Shown: in pieces, positions 1-8,561 of the stretch
How positions within the stretch are numbered: position 1 is the first letter of the stretch
How the letters are laid out: the number at the start of each line of letters is the position of its first letter
NCBI RefSeq assembly: GCF_002262935.1
Contig: NZ_NPIA01000006.1
Location: 62,001-126,000 of the forward strand
Source of the DNA: Lottiidibacillus patelloidae
GTDB lineage: Bacteria; Bacillota; Bacilli; Bacillales; SA5d-4
Reading direction: 5' to 3'
Length of the DNA: 64,000 nucleotides
Translations under genes and position numbers: made by a program
Notes under the pieces: generated by a model
What the model was told of the DNA's origin: nothing
What the model saw: the letters and a program-made list of their open reading frames with translations, nothing else
The model's database searches: none

Positions 1-1
1 T

Positions 2-811
2 GAAGAACCAGAGATATTTTTAAGTACTAACGTAATTGGGACTCAGGTACTTCTTGATGTTGCAAAGAAAAACTGGAAATTAAACCCCAGTGACAAATAC
101 TGCAGAAGATTTAAACCTGGTGTTAAATTTTTACAAGTCTCTACTGATGAAGTTTATGGTAGCTTAGGTGAAACAGGGAAGTTTGTAGAGACTACGCCTT
201 TAATGCCAAATAGCCCGTACTCAGCCTCTAAAGCCAGTGCAGATTTACTTGTAAGAGCATACCACGAAACATATAATATGCCAGTTAACATTACTCGCTG
301 TAGTAACAATTATGGTCCATATCAATTCTTGGAGAAACTTATTCCTCTTATGATTGTTAACTGCATTAGAGAAAGAGAATTACCTGTGTATGGAGATGGA
401 ATGCAAGTAAGAGACTGGCTACATGTTTCCGATCACTGTTCTGCTATCGATACTGTCCTACATAAAGGTAGTGAGGGAGAAATCTATAATATAGGTGGAA
501 ACAATGAAAAAACAAATATAGAAATAGTTAGTGTGATATTAAAAAAGCTAAGAAAATCTAATTCACTTATTAAATATATTAAAGATCGTCCAGGACATGA
601 CAGAAGATACGCCATCGACAATAGCAAAATAACATCACAATTAGGCTGGAAACCATTATATACGATAGAAGAGGGTATAGAAGAGACTATAGATTGGTAT
701 GTAAATAATAGTGAGTGGATTAATAGTATAATCTCAAAGGAATACACTAAATATTATGAAAAAATGTATATTAGTAAAAGTGAAGCATCTATAGTCAGGA
801 AAGAGGGCTAA
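2..811 (+). CDS. rfbB: dTDP-glucose 4,6-dehydratase, 5' partial
   Basis: Short-chain dehydrogenase/reductase-type sugar nucleotide dehydratase that would convert dTDP-glucose to dTDP-4-keto-6-deoxyglucose in dTDP-rhamnose-type sugar synthesis. The reading frame is open from the left edge, so the N-terminus with the NAD-binding glycine motif lies outside the window. Visible family hallmarks are STDEVYG, the catalytic YSASK (Tyr-x-x-x-Lys), NNYGPYQF, a C-terminal RPGHDRRYAID and the GW.P....EEG ending. It heads a polysaccharide cluster with the ugd and epimerase genes downstream, although a 579-base gap separates them. The DE pair after ST matches the dehydratase rather than a plain epimerase. 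Confidence 0.9.
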   Translation, partial: EEPEIFLSTNVIGTQVLLDVAKKNWKLNPSDKYCRRFKPGVKFLQVSTDEVYGSLGETGKFVETTPLMPNSPYSASKASADLLVRAYHETYNMPVNITRCSNNYGPYQFLEKLIPLMIVNCIRERELPVYGDGMQVRDWLHVSDHCSAIDTVLHKGSEGEIYNIGGNNEKTNIEIVSVILKKLRKSNSLIKYIKDRPGHDRRYAIDNSKITSQLGWKPLYTIEEGIEETIDWYVNNSEWINSIISKEYTKYYEKMYISKSEASIVRKEG

Positions 812-1390
812 TCATTCATATCTTAAATGTTAGTTTAAAGAATTTATTTTACGAATATAGGTAATATTTGCTAAAAAGATGAATGTTATAGATTTCCGAC
901 TAGAATTTAATTTTAATAGCTGAGAAAATGAAGTAATAAAGAAGATGCTACATTATATACAACAAAACTAATCAAAATTAAGTTCCTTTTTGTTTCAATC
1001 CAGTTCCTCTTCAAGTAATTCAGATAATCACTAAACCCTTTTCCCGTAGAACGTGCCTGGACTATATTGAATAACCTGACATTAGGGTCTATCATAGTGT
1101 AGGCGTAAGGTGATACATTTATTTATAATAGAGATATAAGATTAAAATATTTTCTGGAAAGATAACTAAAGTGTCGAGGGAATTGAAAAAGTAATCTATT
1201 CTAAAGATTGAACAGTACTTGCGACATATGTCCTTGGATACTCTCTCGAATTGATAATCTTTCACCACTAATAAGGATAAGTACAAAGATTTATTTGTAT
1301 CAAGTAAAAATTAGAATTAATTCTAATTTGTGTGATCCCGTATGTAATTAATATATATAAATTATCATACTTATTGAAAGGAAATTAATC
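812..1390. other. Gene-free gap, possible relic coding
   Basis: No convincing gene. A 60-codon minus-strand frame (913-1095) has a protein-like composition (LFNIVQARSTGKGFSDYLNYLKR) but no ribosome binding site, and is probably a gene remnant. The right part is AT-rich and holds the presumed promoter region of the ugd-like gene, including a perfect palindrome listed separately. Confidence 0.5.
1308..1329. promoter_or_regulatory. Perfect 22-bp palindrome upstream of ugd
   Basis: AAATTAGAATT is followed immediately by its exact reverse complement, about 60 bases before the ugd-like start. It could be a repressor site or a cruciform-forming element. AT-rich palindromes also arise by chance, so an operator role is inference. 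Confidence 0.4.
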
Positions 1391-2761
1391 ATGTATAAAA
1401 TTGCAGTGGCTGGAACAGGCTATGTCGGCTTAGTGGCAGGTGTATGCTTTGCTGAAGTTGGCCATCACGTATCCTGTGTGGATATTGATGAAGATAAAGT
1501 AAAGTTAATGAAATCTGGCATATCTCCTATATTTGAAACTGGTTTGGAAGATTTAATGCAGAAAAATTATAATGCTGGAACAATTGATTACACAACTGAT
1601 TATAAATCAGTTTATAAGGATGCAGATGCAATATTTATTGGAGTTGGTACTCCAGAGCAACCAGATGGTTCTGCAAATCTATCATATATCGCTACAGTTG
1701 CAAGGCAAATTGCTGAATCCGTTGAAAAAGATTGTTTAGTTGTTGTAAAATCAACTGTTCCAGTTGGGACGAATGATAAAGTAGAGCAATTTATCCAAGA
1801 CTTTTTAGTTAGCGATGTCAAAGTAGAAGTAGCATCTAATCCAGAGTTTTTAGCACAAGGTTCAGCTGTACATGATACATTGCAAGCGGAACGAATTATA
1901 ATCGGTACGGAAAGTAAATGGGCTGAAGAGCGATTGATGAAAATCTATGAACCGTTTAAATTACCAATTGTGTCAGTAAATAGAAGGTCTGCTGAGATGA
2001 TTAAGTATGCTTCTAATGACTTTCTTGCACTTAAGATTTCTTATATGAACGATATTGCGAACCTTTGTGAATTAGTTGGAGCTGATGTTCAGGATGTAGC
2101 AAAAGGTATGAGTTATGATGCGCGTATCGGTAATAAATTTTTAAATGCAGGTATTGGCTATGGAGGTTCATGCTTCCCTAAAGATACAAAAGCACTTGAA
2201 TATATAGCAAAACAGAACGGATATGAGCTGAAAACTGTAAAGGCTGCAATTGATGTTAATAATAAACAAAAGACAATGTTGTATAAAAAAGCTAGCAAAA
2301 GACTTATTACATTTAACGGTCTTAAAGTTGCTGTATTAGGCTTAACATTCAAACCTGGAACGGATGATTTACGGGAAGCAGCATCTCTTGAAAATGTGCC
2401 TTTATTATTAGAGCAAGGTGCAGATATTTATGCTTATGATCCGGTAGGAGCAGCTAACTTTGCGAAAGTGCATCCAGAAGATAAGAATGGCAAGGGAACA
2501 ATTACGTATGTTTCTAATGTTGAACATGCATTAGAAGATGCAAACGTCTGCTTTATCTTTACTGAATGGGGAGAAGTTAAAGCAGTCACGCCTGAAAACT
2601 ATAAGAAGTTAATGAGAACTCCTTTAGTGTACGATGGAAGAAATATTTATGATGTAGAACAAATGCAAGAAGTTGGAGTTGAATACCACTCCATTGGAAG
2701 ACAACCTGCAAGTAGAGAAGGTAAAAAGGAGTCGAAGAACATTGAAATACAAAACTCTTAA
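1391..2761 (+). CDS. ugd: UDP-glucose 6-dehydrogenase
   Basis: Oxidises UDP-glucose to UDP-glucuronate with two NAD+ for acidic surface polysaccharide. At 456 aa it has normal family length. The N-terminal Rossmann motif GTGYVG is at residues 8-13, and the catalytic cysteine is C261 in GYGGSCFPKDT. The C-terminal domain carries GLTFKPGTDDLREA and the DGRN motif. The ATG follows GAAAGGAAA. The downstream epimerase starts inside the last 20 bases of this gene, so the two are translationally coupled and act in sequence: glucose to glucuronate to galacturonate. The last ~20 residues are lysine and serine rich and encode the ribosome binding site of the next gene. Confidence 0.95.
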   Translation: MYKIAVAGTGYVGLVAGVCFAEVGHHVSCVDIDEDKVKLMKSGISPIFETGLEDLMQKNYNAGTIDYTTDYKSVYKDADAIFIGVGTPEQPDGSANLSYIATVARQIAESVEKDCLVVVKSTVPVGTNDKVEQFIQDFLVSDVKVEVASNPEFLAQGSAVHDTLQAERIIIGTESKWAEERLMKIYEPFKLPIVSVNRRSAEMIKYASNDFLALKISYMNDIANLCELVGADVQDVAKGMSYDARIGNKFLNAGIGYGGSCFPKDTKALEYIAKQNGYELKTVKAAIDVNNKQKTMLYKKASKRLITFNGLKVAVLGLTFKPGTDDLREAASLENVPLLLEQGADIYAYDPVGAANFAKVHPEDKNGKGTITYVSNVEHALEDANVCFIFTEWGEVKAVTPENYKKLMRTPLVYDGRNIYDVEQMQEVGVEYHSIGRQPASREGKKESKNIEIQNS

Positions 2762-3767
2762 TGCTAATAAAACTTACCTTGTCACTGGTGCAGCGGGCTT
2801 CATAGGTTACTATTTATCTAAAAAACTATTAGAACAAGGATGCCATGTGATTGGTATAGATAATGTTAATGATTACTATGATGTAAACCTTAAACATACT
2901 CGTTTGGAACAGCTGAAACCATTTGATAAGTTTACCTTTATAAAAGGAGATATCTCCGACAAAGGTACAATTATCAATATTTTTGAAGAGTACAAGCCAA
3001 ATATTGTTGTAAACTTGGCTGCACAAGCAGGAGTTCGTTATTCAATAGAAAATCCAGACGTATATATTCAAAGCAATGTCATTGGTTTTTACCATATACT
3101 TGAAGCATGCAGACACTATCCGGTGGATCACCTTGTCTATGCTTCCTCAAGCTCTGTTTACGGATCCAATAAAAAGATACCATTTGAAGAAACTGATTTT
3201 GTGGACAACCCTGTTTCATTATATGCATCTACTAAGAAATCAAATGAATTAATGGCTCATACGTATAGCCACTTATATAAAATTCCTGCAACAGGGCTTC
3301 GCTTCTTTACAGTATATGGTCCAATGGGACGACCAGATATGGCTTACTTTGGATTTACGGATAAGTATTTTGCAAATGAACCAATTAAGATTTTTAATAA
3401 CGGTGACTTTGAAAATGACCTATATCGTGACTTCACTTATATTGATGACATTGTTGAAGGAATTGAACGCTTGTTAAGTAATCCTCCTGAAGGAGAAGTT
3501 CAACATGAATTATTCAACATTGGAAATAACAATCCAGAGAAGTTAATGACATTCATTGAAACATTAGAGAAGTGTCTAAGCACATCATTAGCCAGAGAAG
3601 TTCAATTTGAAAAAGTATTTGAGCCTATTAAGCCTGGAGATGTGGCAGCAACTTATGCTTCAACCGACTTATTACAAAAAGCAGTTGGGTTTAAGCCTGA
3701 AACTTCAATCGAAGAAGGCTTGCAGAAGTTTGCTGATTGGTATGTTGAGTATTATAAGAAAAAGTAA
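2742..3767 (+). CDS. UDP-glucuronate 4-epimerase-like NAD-dependent epimerase
   Basis: Extended SDR family enzyme predicted to interconvert UDP-glucuronate and UDP-galacturonate. With the TTG start at 2742 it has 341 aa. That start is preceded by AAAAAGGAG at 10 bases spacing and gives MKYKTLNANKTYLVTGAAGFIG. A longer frame from 2673 would overlap ugd by 89 bases with no better site. The NAD motif is G16-x-x-G-x-x-G22 and the catalytic pair is Y161/K165 (YASTK). FTVYGPMGRPDMA is typical of the glucuronate epimerases. Placement directly behind ugd supports the substrate. Other UDP-sugar 4-epimerase specificities remain possible. Confidence 0.88.
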   Translation: MKYKTLNANKTYLVTGAAGFIGYYLSKKLLEQGCHVIGIDNVNDYYDVNLKHTRLEQLKPFDKFTFIKGDISDKGTIINIFEEYKPNIVVNLAAQAGVRYSIENPDVYIQSNVIGFYHILEACRHYPVDHLVYASSSSVYGSNKKIPFEETDFVDNPVSLYASTKKSNELMAHTYSHLYKIPATGLRFFTVYGPMGRPDMAYFGFTDKYFANEPIKIFNNGDFENDLYRDFTYIDDIVEGIERLLSNPPEGEVQHELFNIGNNNPEKLMTFIETLEKCLSTSLAREVQFEKVFEPIKPGDVAATYASTDLLQKAVGFKPETSIEEGLQKFADWYVEYYKKK

Positions 3768-3779
3768 ATTTATCAAAAT

Positions 3780-3808
3780 CCCGTTATGCCAATTATTGGC
3801 TTGGCGGG
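3780..3808 (+). terminator. Hairpin after the epimerase gene
   Basis: CCCG...GCCAA-TTA-TTGGC...CGGG forms a strong stem 12 bases after the stop codon. No long U-tract follows, so termination may be partial. Confidence 0.55.
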
Positions 3809-3868
3809 TATATTTGTGTTATGTACAATTTATTAGCTTAGGATTATTTACTTAGGAGGATTATTATT

Positions 3869-4216
3869 TTGTATAAAACAAATCCGTTTGATAAACTAAT
3901 TAATTATCTTAAAGAAAATAATTTATTAGCAATAGTATTACAGGTTATGTTATTATTCCTATTAATTGGTGTAAATGCACAGCAAAGAAATCAATATAGT
4001 GATGGATTTGTTTTTCTATTAATAACTATATTAATATTAATAATAGACAAAAAAACAGCCATGAACTTTTTTGGTACATCATACTTATCCTTATTAATTG
4101 TAATTCATATAAATATTTTTCAGTTAAATTCTGTAGTATTAATTAGCACTTTTATGAGTTACATAATATTTAAAAATGTACTAATTTTTGCGTGCCTGTC
4201 ACTTCCCGGAGTTTGA
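3869..4216 (+). CDS. Truncated integral membrane protein
   Basis: Begins with TTG at 3869 behind TTAGGAGG. The 115 residues hold three or four hydrophobic stretches (about 19-35, 47-60, 71-88, 92-110) and look like the N-terminus of a polytopic protein such as a polysaccharide polymerase or flippase, which would fit the upstream sugar genes. The last residues (ACLSLPGV) are encoded by a REP-like element (4192-4209), so the original gene was cut there and the present stop lies in foreign sequence. Probably non-functional. Family cannot be named from the remaining part. Confidence 0.6.
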   Translation: MYKTNPFDKLINYLKENNLLAIVLQVMLLFLLIGVNAQQRNQYSDGFVFLLITILILIIDKKTAMNFFGTSYLSLLIVIHINIFQLNSVVLISTFMSYIIFKNVLIFACLSLPGV

Positions 4217-4281
4217 TGAAGTTTGTCGAATAAAAAAGTATGTCCAGTTTGTGCTCTTAAAGGAGCACGGGCTGTATTTTT
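4192..4281 (+). repeat. REP-like element with hairpin
   Basis: GTGCCTGTCACTTCCCGG at 4192-4209, then about 33 bases, then a hairpin built on CCAG...GCTCTT/AGGAGC...GGGCTG followed by a T-run (4243-4281). This REP plus terminator-like hairpin recurs across the window. Here it interrupts the membrane gene that starts at 3869. Confidence 0.7.
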
Positions 4282-4413
4282 TGTGTTTTAAAGTGTTTTG
4301 GACAGCAGATTACCGGGAATAGGTGTGCAAACAATTTTTTCAGGGGTGATTGTTTGGGTGTAGTTCAAAGTATAGGTATTAAAGGGTTGGAAGTACATTC
4401 GGTATAGGTTTAG

Positions 4414-4653
4414 GTGGAGGCTTCGTTAACGCGAGAATCTGTCGCACAAGTGATTGACCCAACTAGTAACTTGAAGTATATTCCGATTGAAAAAAATGCT
4501 CCAACAAGCCATTCGTGGTGGAGATTTACTGATGGAGAAGAGTTTGACACAATAACGTTAGTCATTCGTAATGAGCATTTGGGTACGATCGATACAAGCT
4601 GTAGGAAGTTGAAAAAGGTACTACAAGAAATCATTGATTTAGCGAATGAATAG
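4414..4653 (+). CDS. Small hypothetical protein or gene tail
   Basis: 79 codons from a GTG at 4414. The product is soluble and protein-like (NLKYIPIEKNAPTSHSWWRF, then a C-terminal amphipathic helix KLKKVLQEIIDLANE), and a good terminator follows the stop. There is no clear ribosome binding site. The bases just upstream also read as a glycine-rich peptide in another frame, so this may be the surviving end of a larger gene. No family recognised. Confidence 0.4.
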   Translation: MEASLTRESVAQVIDPTSNLKYIPIEKNAPTSHSWWRFTDGEEFDTITLVIRNEHLGTIDTSCRKLKKVLQEIIDLANE

Positions 4654-4667
4654 TATATAAAAAGATA

Positions 4668-4710
4668 AATCCAGCCGGCGCTAAAGAGCGATTTTGGCTG
4701 GATCTTTTTT
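4668..4710. terminator. Terminator between 4414 gene and STAND gene
   Basis: ATCCAGCC...GGCTGGAT stem followed by CTTTTTT on the plus strand. It lies between two convergent genes and could serve both. Confidence 0.75.
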
Positions 4711-4743
4711 GGGCATGAGTACGTTAATTTTTATAGGATAGGT

Positions 4744-7512
4744 TTAAAGTTGCTGCATCTTTTCCTCTATTTCAGCAATGTTTTGTAATGTTCCTCGTAA
4801 ACCAGGTGCTTTTTCTAGCATTTTATTGAAGTATTCTAGCGCTTCTGTATAGTGAAATTGGACCATCTTATTTTCATTCAAAGTTATATATGCTTCTGCT
4901 AAACGTTTGTGTATTTTCCCGATACTATTATTAACATAAATATAGTCAGGGCTATATTTACGAGTCTCTTCACTTAGCTTCAAGGCTTCATGAAGGGTAG
5001 CTATTGCTTGTGTTGCTTCACCTTTTGTTAAGTACAGTCCAGCAATTTCACGATATGCCGAAGCTAAACGGTTTCGTGAACTACCTTGTTGTGGCGAGAG
5101 TTCTAAAGCTTTTTGGAACGCATCTTTTGCGTCTTCGAATACTTGTAGTGCGTCTTCGTAGAATCCAACCTTAATTAACAGGGCGAGGTAGTCCACAGAG
5201 GCATGTCCCTTCTTTTCTAATGTATCTACAAAATTAGGAGCTTTTTCTAGCACACGTTCGTAAATGGATAGTGCCTCACGGAAGCTTTTCATTGCTTCTG
5301 GCAACTCATTTTTTGAACAATAATATTCTGCTAGTCGTTTGTATGCAAGCCCTTGATTCGTTAGTAAGCGCATGTTATTTGTAGCTGTTTTTCCTTGGAG
5401 TGCTTCTTTATATAAAGCGACCGATTGGTGATAACATTCTCCTTGTTTTTCTAGGTTAGTGCTACCAAGAAGTTCCCCAAGTTTTTCATATGCCAGTGCT
5501 TCGATGCCTTTACTTTCTACTGTGGAAACTTGATCGCAACAAGAAATTGCCTTCGTATAATTTTCCATCGCTTCGTCATATTTAGCAAACCGGATGTTTA
5601 ATTTTCCTAGACGAATTTGTAATAGTGCTTGGTTCGTAGCGACGTCATCTCCTCTTTCCACTACAAAATCATATAGTTTATCCGCCTTAAACAAATAGGC
5701 ATACGCTTTCTCATATTCTGCTATTTGAATCATGATTTCCGCTAGGTCAGTATAGCATTTAGCAACTGTTATGTTATTAGTTAGCTTTTCTTCATTGGTG
5801 ATATCTATCGTTTTTTCATAGTATGTGATTGCTTTCTCATAGTTTCCTACATACATATGAATGGTAGCAAAGAAAGCATAAACATCCTCGTTGTCTGTAT
5901 ACATTTCGGTGACTTCGTCTTCAAAACTTAATAGCAATTGATAGGAACCAGCTTTTTTGAAAAGCTCTCCTCGTTTAAGAAACCATTCTAGCAACTCTTG
6001 AGATTTCCCCAATATACTTCCGTGGAAAAAAGCTTCCCTAAAGGCAACTGGATTATCTGCAGTAATAACGTTATCAAAATAGGAGAAGAGATAGTGATGA
6101 ACATCGTTAAAAAGTGACATGCTTTGCTTCTTCATCTCTTCTTGGAGGCTAGCTCTCATAATTGCATGCATTTGCCACTCGCCTTCGTGATTTATAATGA
6201 ACGAAAAGCGAAATAATTCATCATAAGCAGTCGCTGGATAGCCTGTCTTAAAGTGAGTAATGAGTTCGCGAAACAAATGTGTATCCCAAAAACGTGTACA
6301 GCTTAAAATCTTTAATGATTCTCTTTCAGAAAGGTCTAGATATCTCATGAAGCGCTCGGAAATCTCATGAGGAGTATTAGCAAAATCTTTTGTTTTAGGT
6401 ATACGTTGCTCTTGAATTAAATGATAGGTATCGACCATAAGATCGAGATAGTATGGTAACCCTTGGGAAGAAGAAATCATTGCATCACGAATATCATCTT
6501 CATTTACTCCACATGACAATAAAAATTTATTGGAGTCATTTGAAGACAATTCTCCCATAAGATGTTGATCTAAAACGTCATTCCAAGAAGGGTTTATTTC
6601 GTCCCATCTTATTTTTTCTCTTCCACAAATGACCCATAACACTTCTAGTAAATGTAGCACGAACTCACGAACCCATTCATCTTTTTTATGAAAAGACCCA
6701 ACTAGCCGAGCGTTTTGCCATAGTGCTTCAAAAGTGTCGATAAAAATGATGGCAGACAAGTCATTGTTCTTCAAATAATCTTTTAAATCAGCTGCCCAAT
6801 AAACAGGTAGCCTCTCCTCTATTTCAAAAGGCTTCATTTCTTGCAGCTGTGCTAAGACATCTTTGCCTCGTCCATTCCACCATGAAAGCATGTCTTTGTA
6901 TTTCATCATTCCCGTAATGAATTTTAATGATTTAGGTACCCATTGAGCAAAAGGGACATACTCTAAATGGTCGATTAACTCACTTATAAAACTACCTTCT
7001 TCAATAAAAGGAATATGATATGCCGGATCTTTCATATCTAATTGCGGATTAGATTTTGTCCAATATATCGCATAAGCTAAGTCAAAAGTCGTGAACTTTA
7101 CTTTCTGTTCTTTACTTAATTGTTCTCTCAATGAAATTAAAGCATCACTAGCATTACGAAGTTTTTCTTCTTTAAAATCTAGTACAACGTTAATAGCTTT
7201 CGGATCTATTTCTTCAACCTTATTAAGTAATTCTGCTTGAAGTCTAGTTTTTCCAATACCACCGATGCCATAGTATGTCAGAACTTTATATTGGTCCGTC
7301 ACTTTCTCTTTTAATGCTTTTTTAAAAGCAGCAGTAGGTTTTTCGCGATCAGTAAATTGCCTAACAGCAGACTGCTTTGTTTTAAATGAATGTAAGGAAT
7401 GTTTAGGTCTTAAGTCGATTGGGCTCACCTTCTTTTGATAAAAATATATGATGATAGATGTTGTGCGATTGCATGTGTAATTTCTATCGTTTTTGTTTAG
7501 GAAAAAACGCAC
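4744..7512 (-). CDS. STAND-type P-loop NTPase with TPR repeats
   Basis: Large signal-transducing ATPase. Numbered from the longest frame (922 aa), the P-loop GIGGIGKT lies at residues 82-89, a Walker B-like AIIFIDTFEALW follows about 180 residues later, then GLPYYLDLM resembling the GxP motif of STAND proteins. From about residue 520 on there are repeated 34-residue helical pairs typical of TPRs (YEKAITYYEKTI, YDEAMENYTKAI, LPEAMKSFREALSIYERV). The domain order NTPase then TPR sensor is that of bacterial NLR-like defence proteins, but no N-terminal effector domain is obvious. The true start is unclear: the first ~28 residues look non-coding and the GTG near 7430 overlaps its own AAGGTGA site. 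Confidence 0.75.
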   Translation of the reverse strand: MRFFLNKNDRNYTCNRTTSIIIYFYQKKVSPIDLRPKHSLHSFKTKQSAVRQFTDREKPTAAFKKALKEKVTDQYKVLTYYGIGGIGKTRLQAELLNKVEEIDPKAINVVLDFKEEKLRNASDALISLREQLSKEQKVKFTTFDLAYAIYWTKSNPQLDMKDPAYHIPFIEEGSFISELIDHLEYVPFAQWVPKSLKFITGMMKYKDMLSWWNGRGKDVLAQLQEMKPFEIEERLPVYWAADLKDYLKNNDLSAIIFIDTFEALWQNARLVGSFHKKDEWVREFVLHLLEVLWVICGREKIRWDEINPSWNDVLDQHLMGELSSNDSNKFLLSCGVNEDDIRDAMISSSQGLPYYLDLMVDTYHLIQEQRIPKTKDFANTPHEISERFMRYLDLSERESLKILSCTRFWDTHLFRELITHFKTGYPATAYDELFRFSFIINHEGEWQMHAIMRASLQEEMKKQSMSLFNDVHHYLFSYFDNVITADNPVAFREAFFHGSILGKSQELLEWFLKRGELFKKAGSYQLLLSFEDEVTEMYTDNEDVYAFFATIHMYVGNYEKAITYYEKTIDITNEEKLTNNITVAKCYTDLAEIMIQIAEYEKAYAYLFKADKLYDFVVERGDDVATNQALLQIRLGKLNIRFAKYDEAMENYTKAISCCDQVSTVESKGIEALAYEKLGELLGSTNLEKQGECYHQSVALYKEALQGKTATNNMRLLTNQGLAYKRLAEYYCSKNELPEAMKSFREALSIYERVLEKAPNFVDTLEKKGHASVDYLALLIKVGFYEDALQVFEDAKDAFQKALELSPQQGSSRNRLASAYREIAGLYLTKGEATQAIATLHEALKLSEETRKYSPDYIYVNNSIGKIHKRLAEAYITLNENKMVQFHYTEALEYFNKMLEKAPGLRGTLQNIAEIEEKMQQL

Positions 7513-7620
7513 CTATCTGTTTTCAGTATTATGTTTTATACGATTGTAACTAATTTTAACTATACTTCTAGGTGGAAAACTTAACTCCTTTATTTATTGT
7601 TGGAGCTATAGTAGAAAGTT

Positions 7621-7667
7621 AAAAAATCCAGCTTGCACTCTTGAGAAGAAGAGTGGGCTGGATTTTT
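7621..7667. terminator. CCAGC...GCTGG hairpin, left of relic array
   Basis: AAATCCAGC...CACTCTT/AAGAGTG...GCTGGATTTTT. The same type of hairpin precedes every other array, and this one shares the GGTGTGTTGAGAAC tail with the one before the 36.7 kb array. Confidence 0.7.
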
Positions 7668-7704
7668 GGTGTGTTGAGAACTTATTTAGAAGGGTTCTTC
7701 TCTT

Positions 7705-7805
7705 GAAACAATACTCTGTACGAGTCGAGTTTAATTCTACTTTGCTAACGAGAAAAAACTTCTTGAAGAGCGTTATGTGTGTTAAAACTCTGGACGAGTC
7801 GAGTT
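7705..7805 (-). CRISPR. Relic CRISPR-like array (two repeats, one spacer)
   Basis: A diverged repeat at 7705-7740 (ATACTCTGTACGAGTCGAG, ending TTCTAC), a 38-nt spacer (7741-7778), and a second repeat from 7779 cut off after 27 bases at 7805, just before a REP-like motif at 7814. The shared right-hand flank of the other arrays is missing, so this copy should no longer gain spacers. Strand is given by analogy with the intact arrays. Confidence 0.7.
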
Positions 7806-7813
7806 AGTGTTGA

Positions 7814-7830
7814 GTGCCTGTCACTTCCCG
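7814..7830 (+). repeat. REP-like motif
   Basis: GTGCCTGTCACTTCCCG, exact core. It sits at the junction between the broken relic repeat and a galE fragment, suggesting that a rearrangement occurred at this motif. Confidence 0.75.
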
Positions 7831-7833
7831 ATT

Positions 7834-8253
7834 TGAGAGACATTTTCGTATCTGATAACGAGTGGAGCGTAGCCTTACTTCGCTATTTCAAACAATCTAA
7901 TGCCATACATTACGCATATTGCTGTCGGTAAGCTGAACAAGCTAAACGTAATCGATAGTGATTACGACACACCAGATGGTAGTTAGCGAAAGTTACTTAA
8001 AAGCACTTGAAAAAAAGTAATGGGTACAAATGGAGTGGAAGCTTATAATCTCGATACAGGACAAGGCTATAGCGTACTAAATTTAGTAAAGTCATTTGAA
8101 GAAGCATCAGGTAAAGAAATTCCTTATAACATTTTTGTTCGTAGACCAGGTGACATTGGAGAATGCTATGCAGACCCAACAAAGTCAGAAAAAGAACAAG
8201 GTTGGAAAGCAGAAAAAGGAATCTACGAAATGTGTGTGGACTCATGGCGCTGA
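7834..8253 (+). pseudogene. galE: galE (UDP-glucose 4-epimerase) fragment
   Basis: The pieces translate as the C-terminal half of Gal[20 protein letters not shown], then [23 protein letters not shown], then MGTNGVEAYNLDTGQGYSV and RRPGDIGECYADP. Between RYF and PYIT about two dozen residues are missing, the frame shifts, and a stop occurs before the last block. The N-terminal NAD-binding half is absent. Not functional. A second galE remnant lies at 12455. Confidence 0.85.
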
Positions 8254-8561
8254 AAAAAATGCGCAAAATCAAACTCGCTCTTGATTTAGTGACCCATTTA
8301 CGTAAATTAGAAGGGGTATTGAAACATTGGTGTATGCATTGGCAGTTAATCAAACAGACTCTGCAGCTTCTGTTGTGTAAAAAAGAAAGAAAACAAAAAA
8401 CTAAAGAAAGAAGCACAACTCCAAAATTGAACTTACCATCTTTAAGGTCAAAACTTTCAGCACTTTCTCAGGATGGATGTAAGTTCAGGTAAAAGAGTTA
8501 ATTACAGGCTTTGGAGAATGTGCTAAGCACATATTTACCTAGTACTTACTTTTATTTTTAC
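8254..8561. other. Gene-free gap
   Basis: No gene supported. Overlapping frames here (for example 8163-8492 plus and 7997-8416 minus) are lysine or leucine rich artefacts over the galE remnant. The tail of the stretch is AT-rich sequence following the nuclease gene on the minus strand. Confidence 0.5.

Larger units (their letters stand above)
7513..7833. other. Intergenic stretch with hairpin, relic array and REP
   Basis: Contains no gene. It holds a terminator-like hairpin (7621-7667), a two-repeat CRISPR relic (7705-7805) and a REP-like motif (7814-7830), all listed separately, plus the STAND gene's 5' region. Confidence 0.6.

Noticed and set aside
3607-3855. 82-codon frame at the end of the epimerase gene
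   Set aside because: Lies in another frame of the epimerase gene and its terminator, without a ribosome site.
8163-8492. Overlapping frames around the galE remnant
   Set aside because: Lysine- and leucine-rich composition and overlap with a recognisable galE reading argue that they are shadows.
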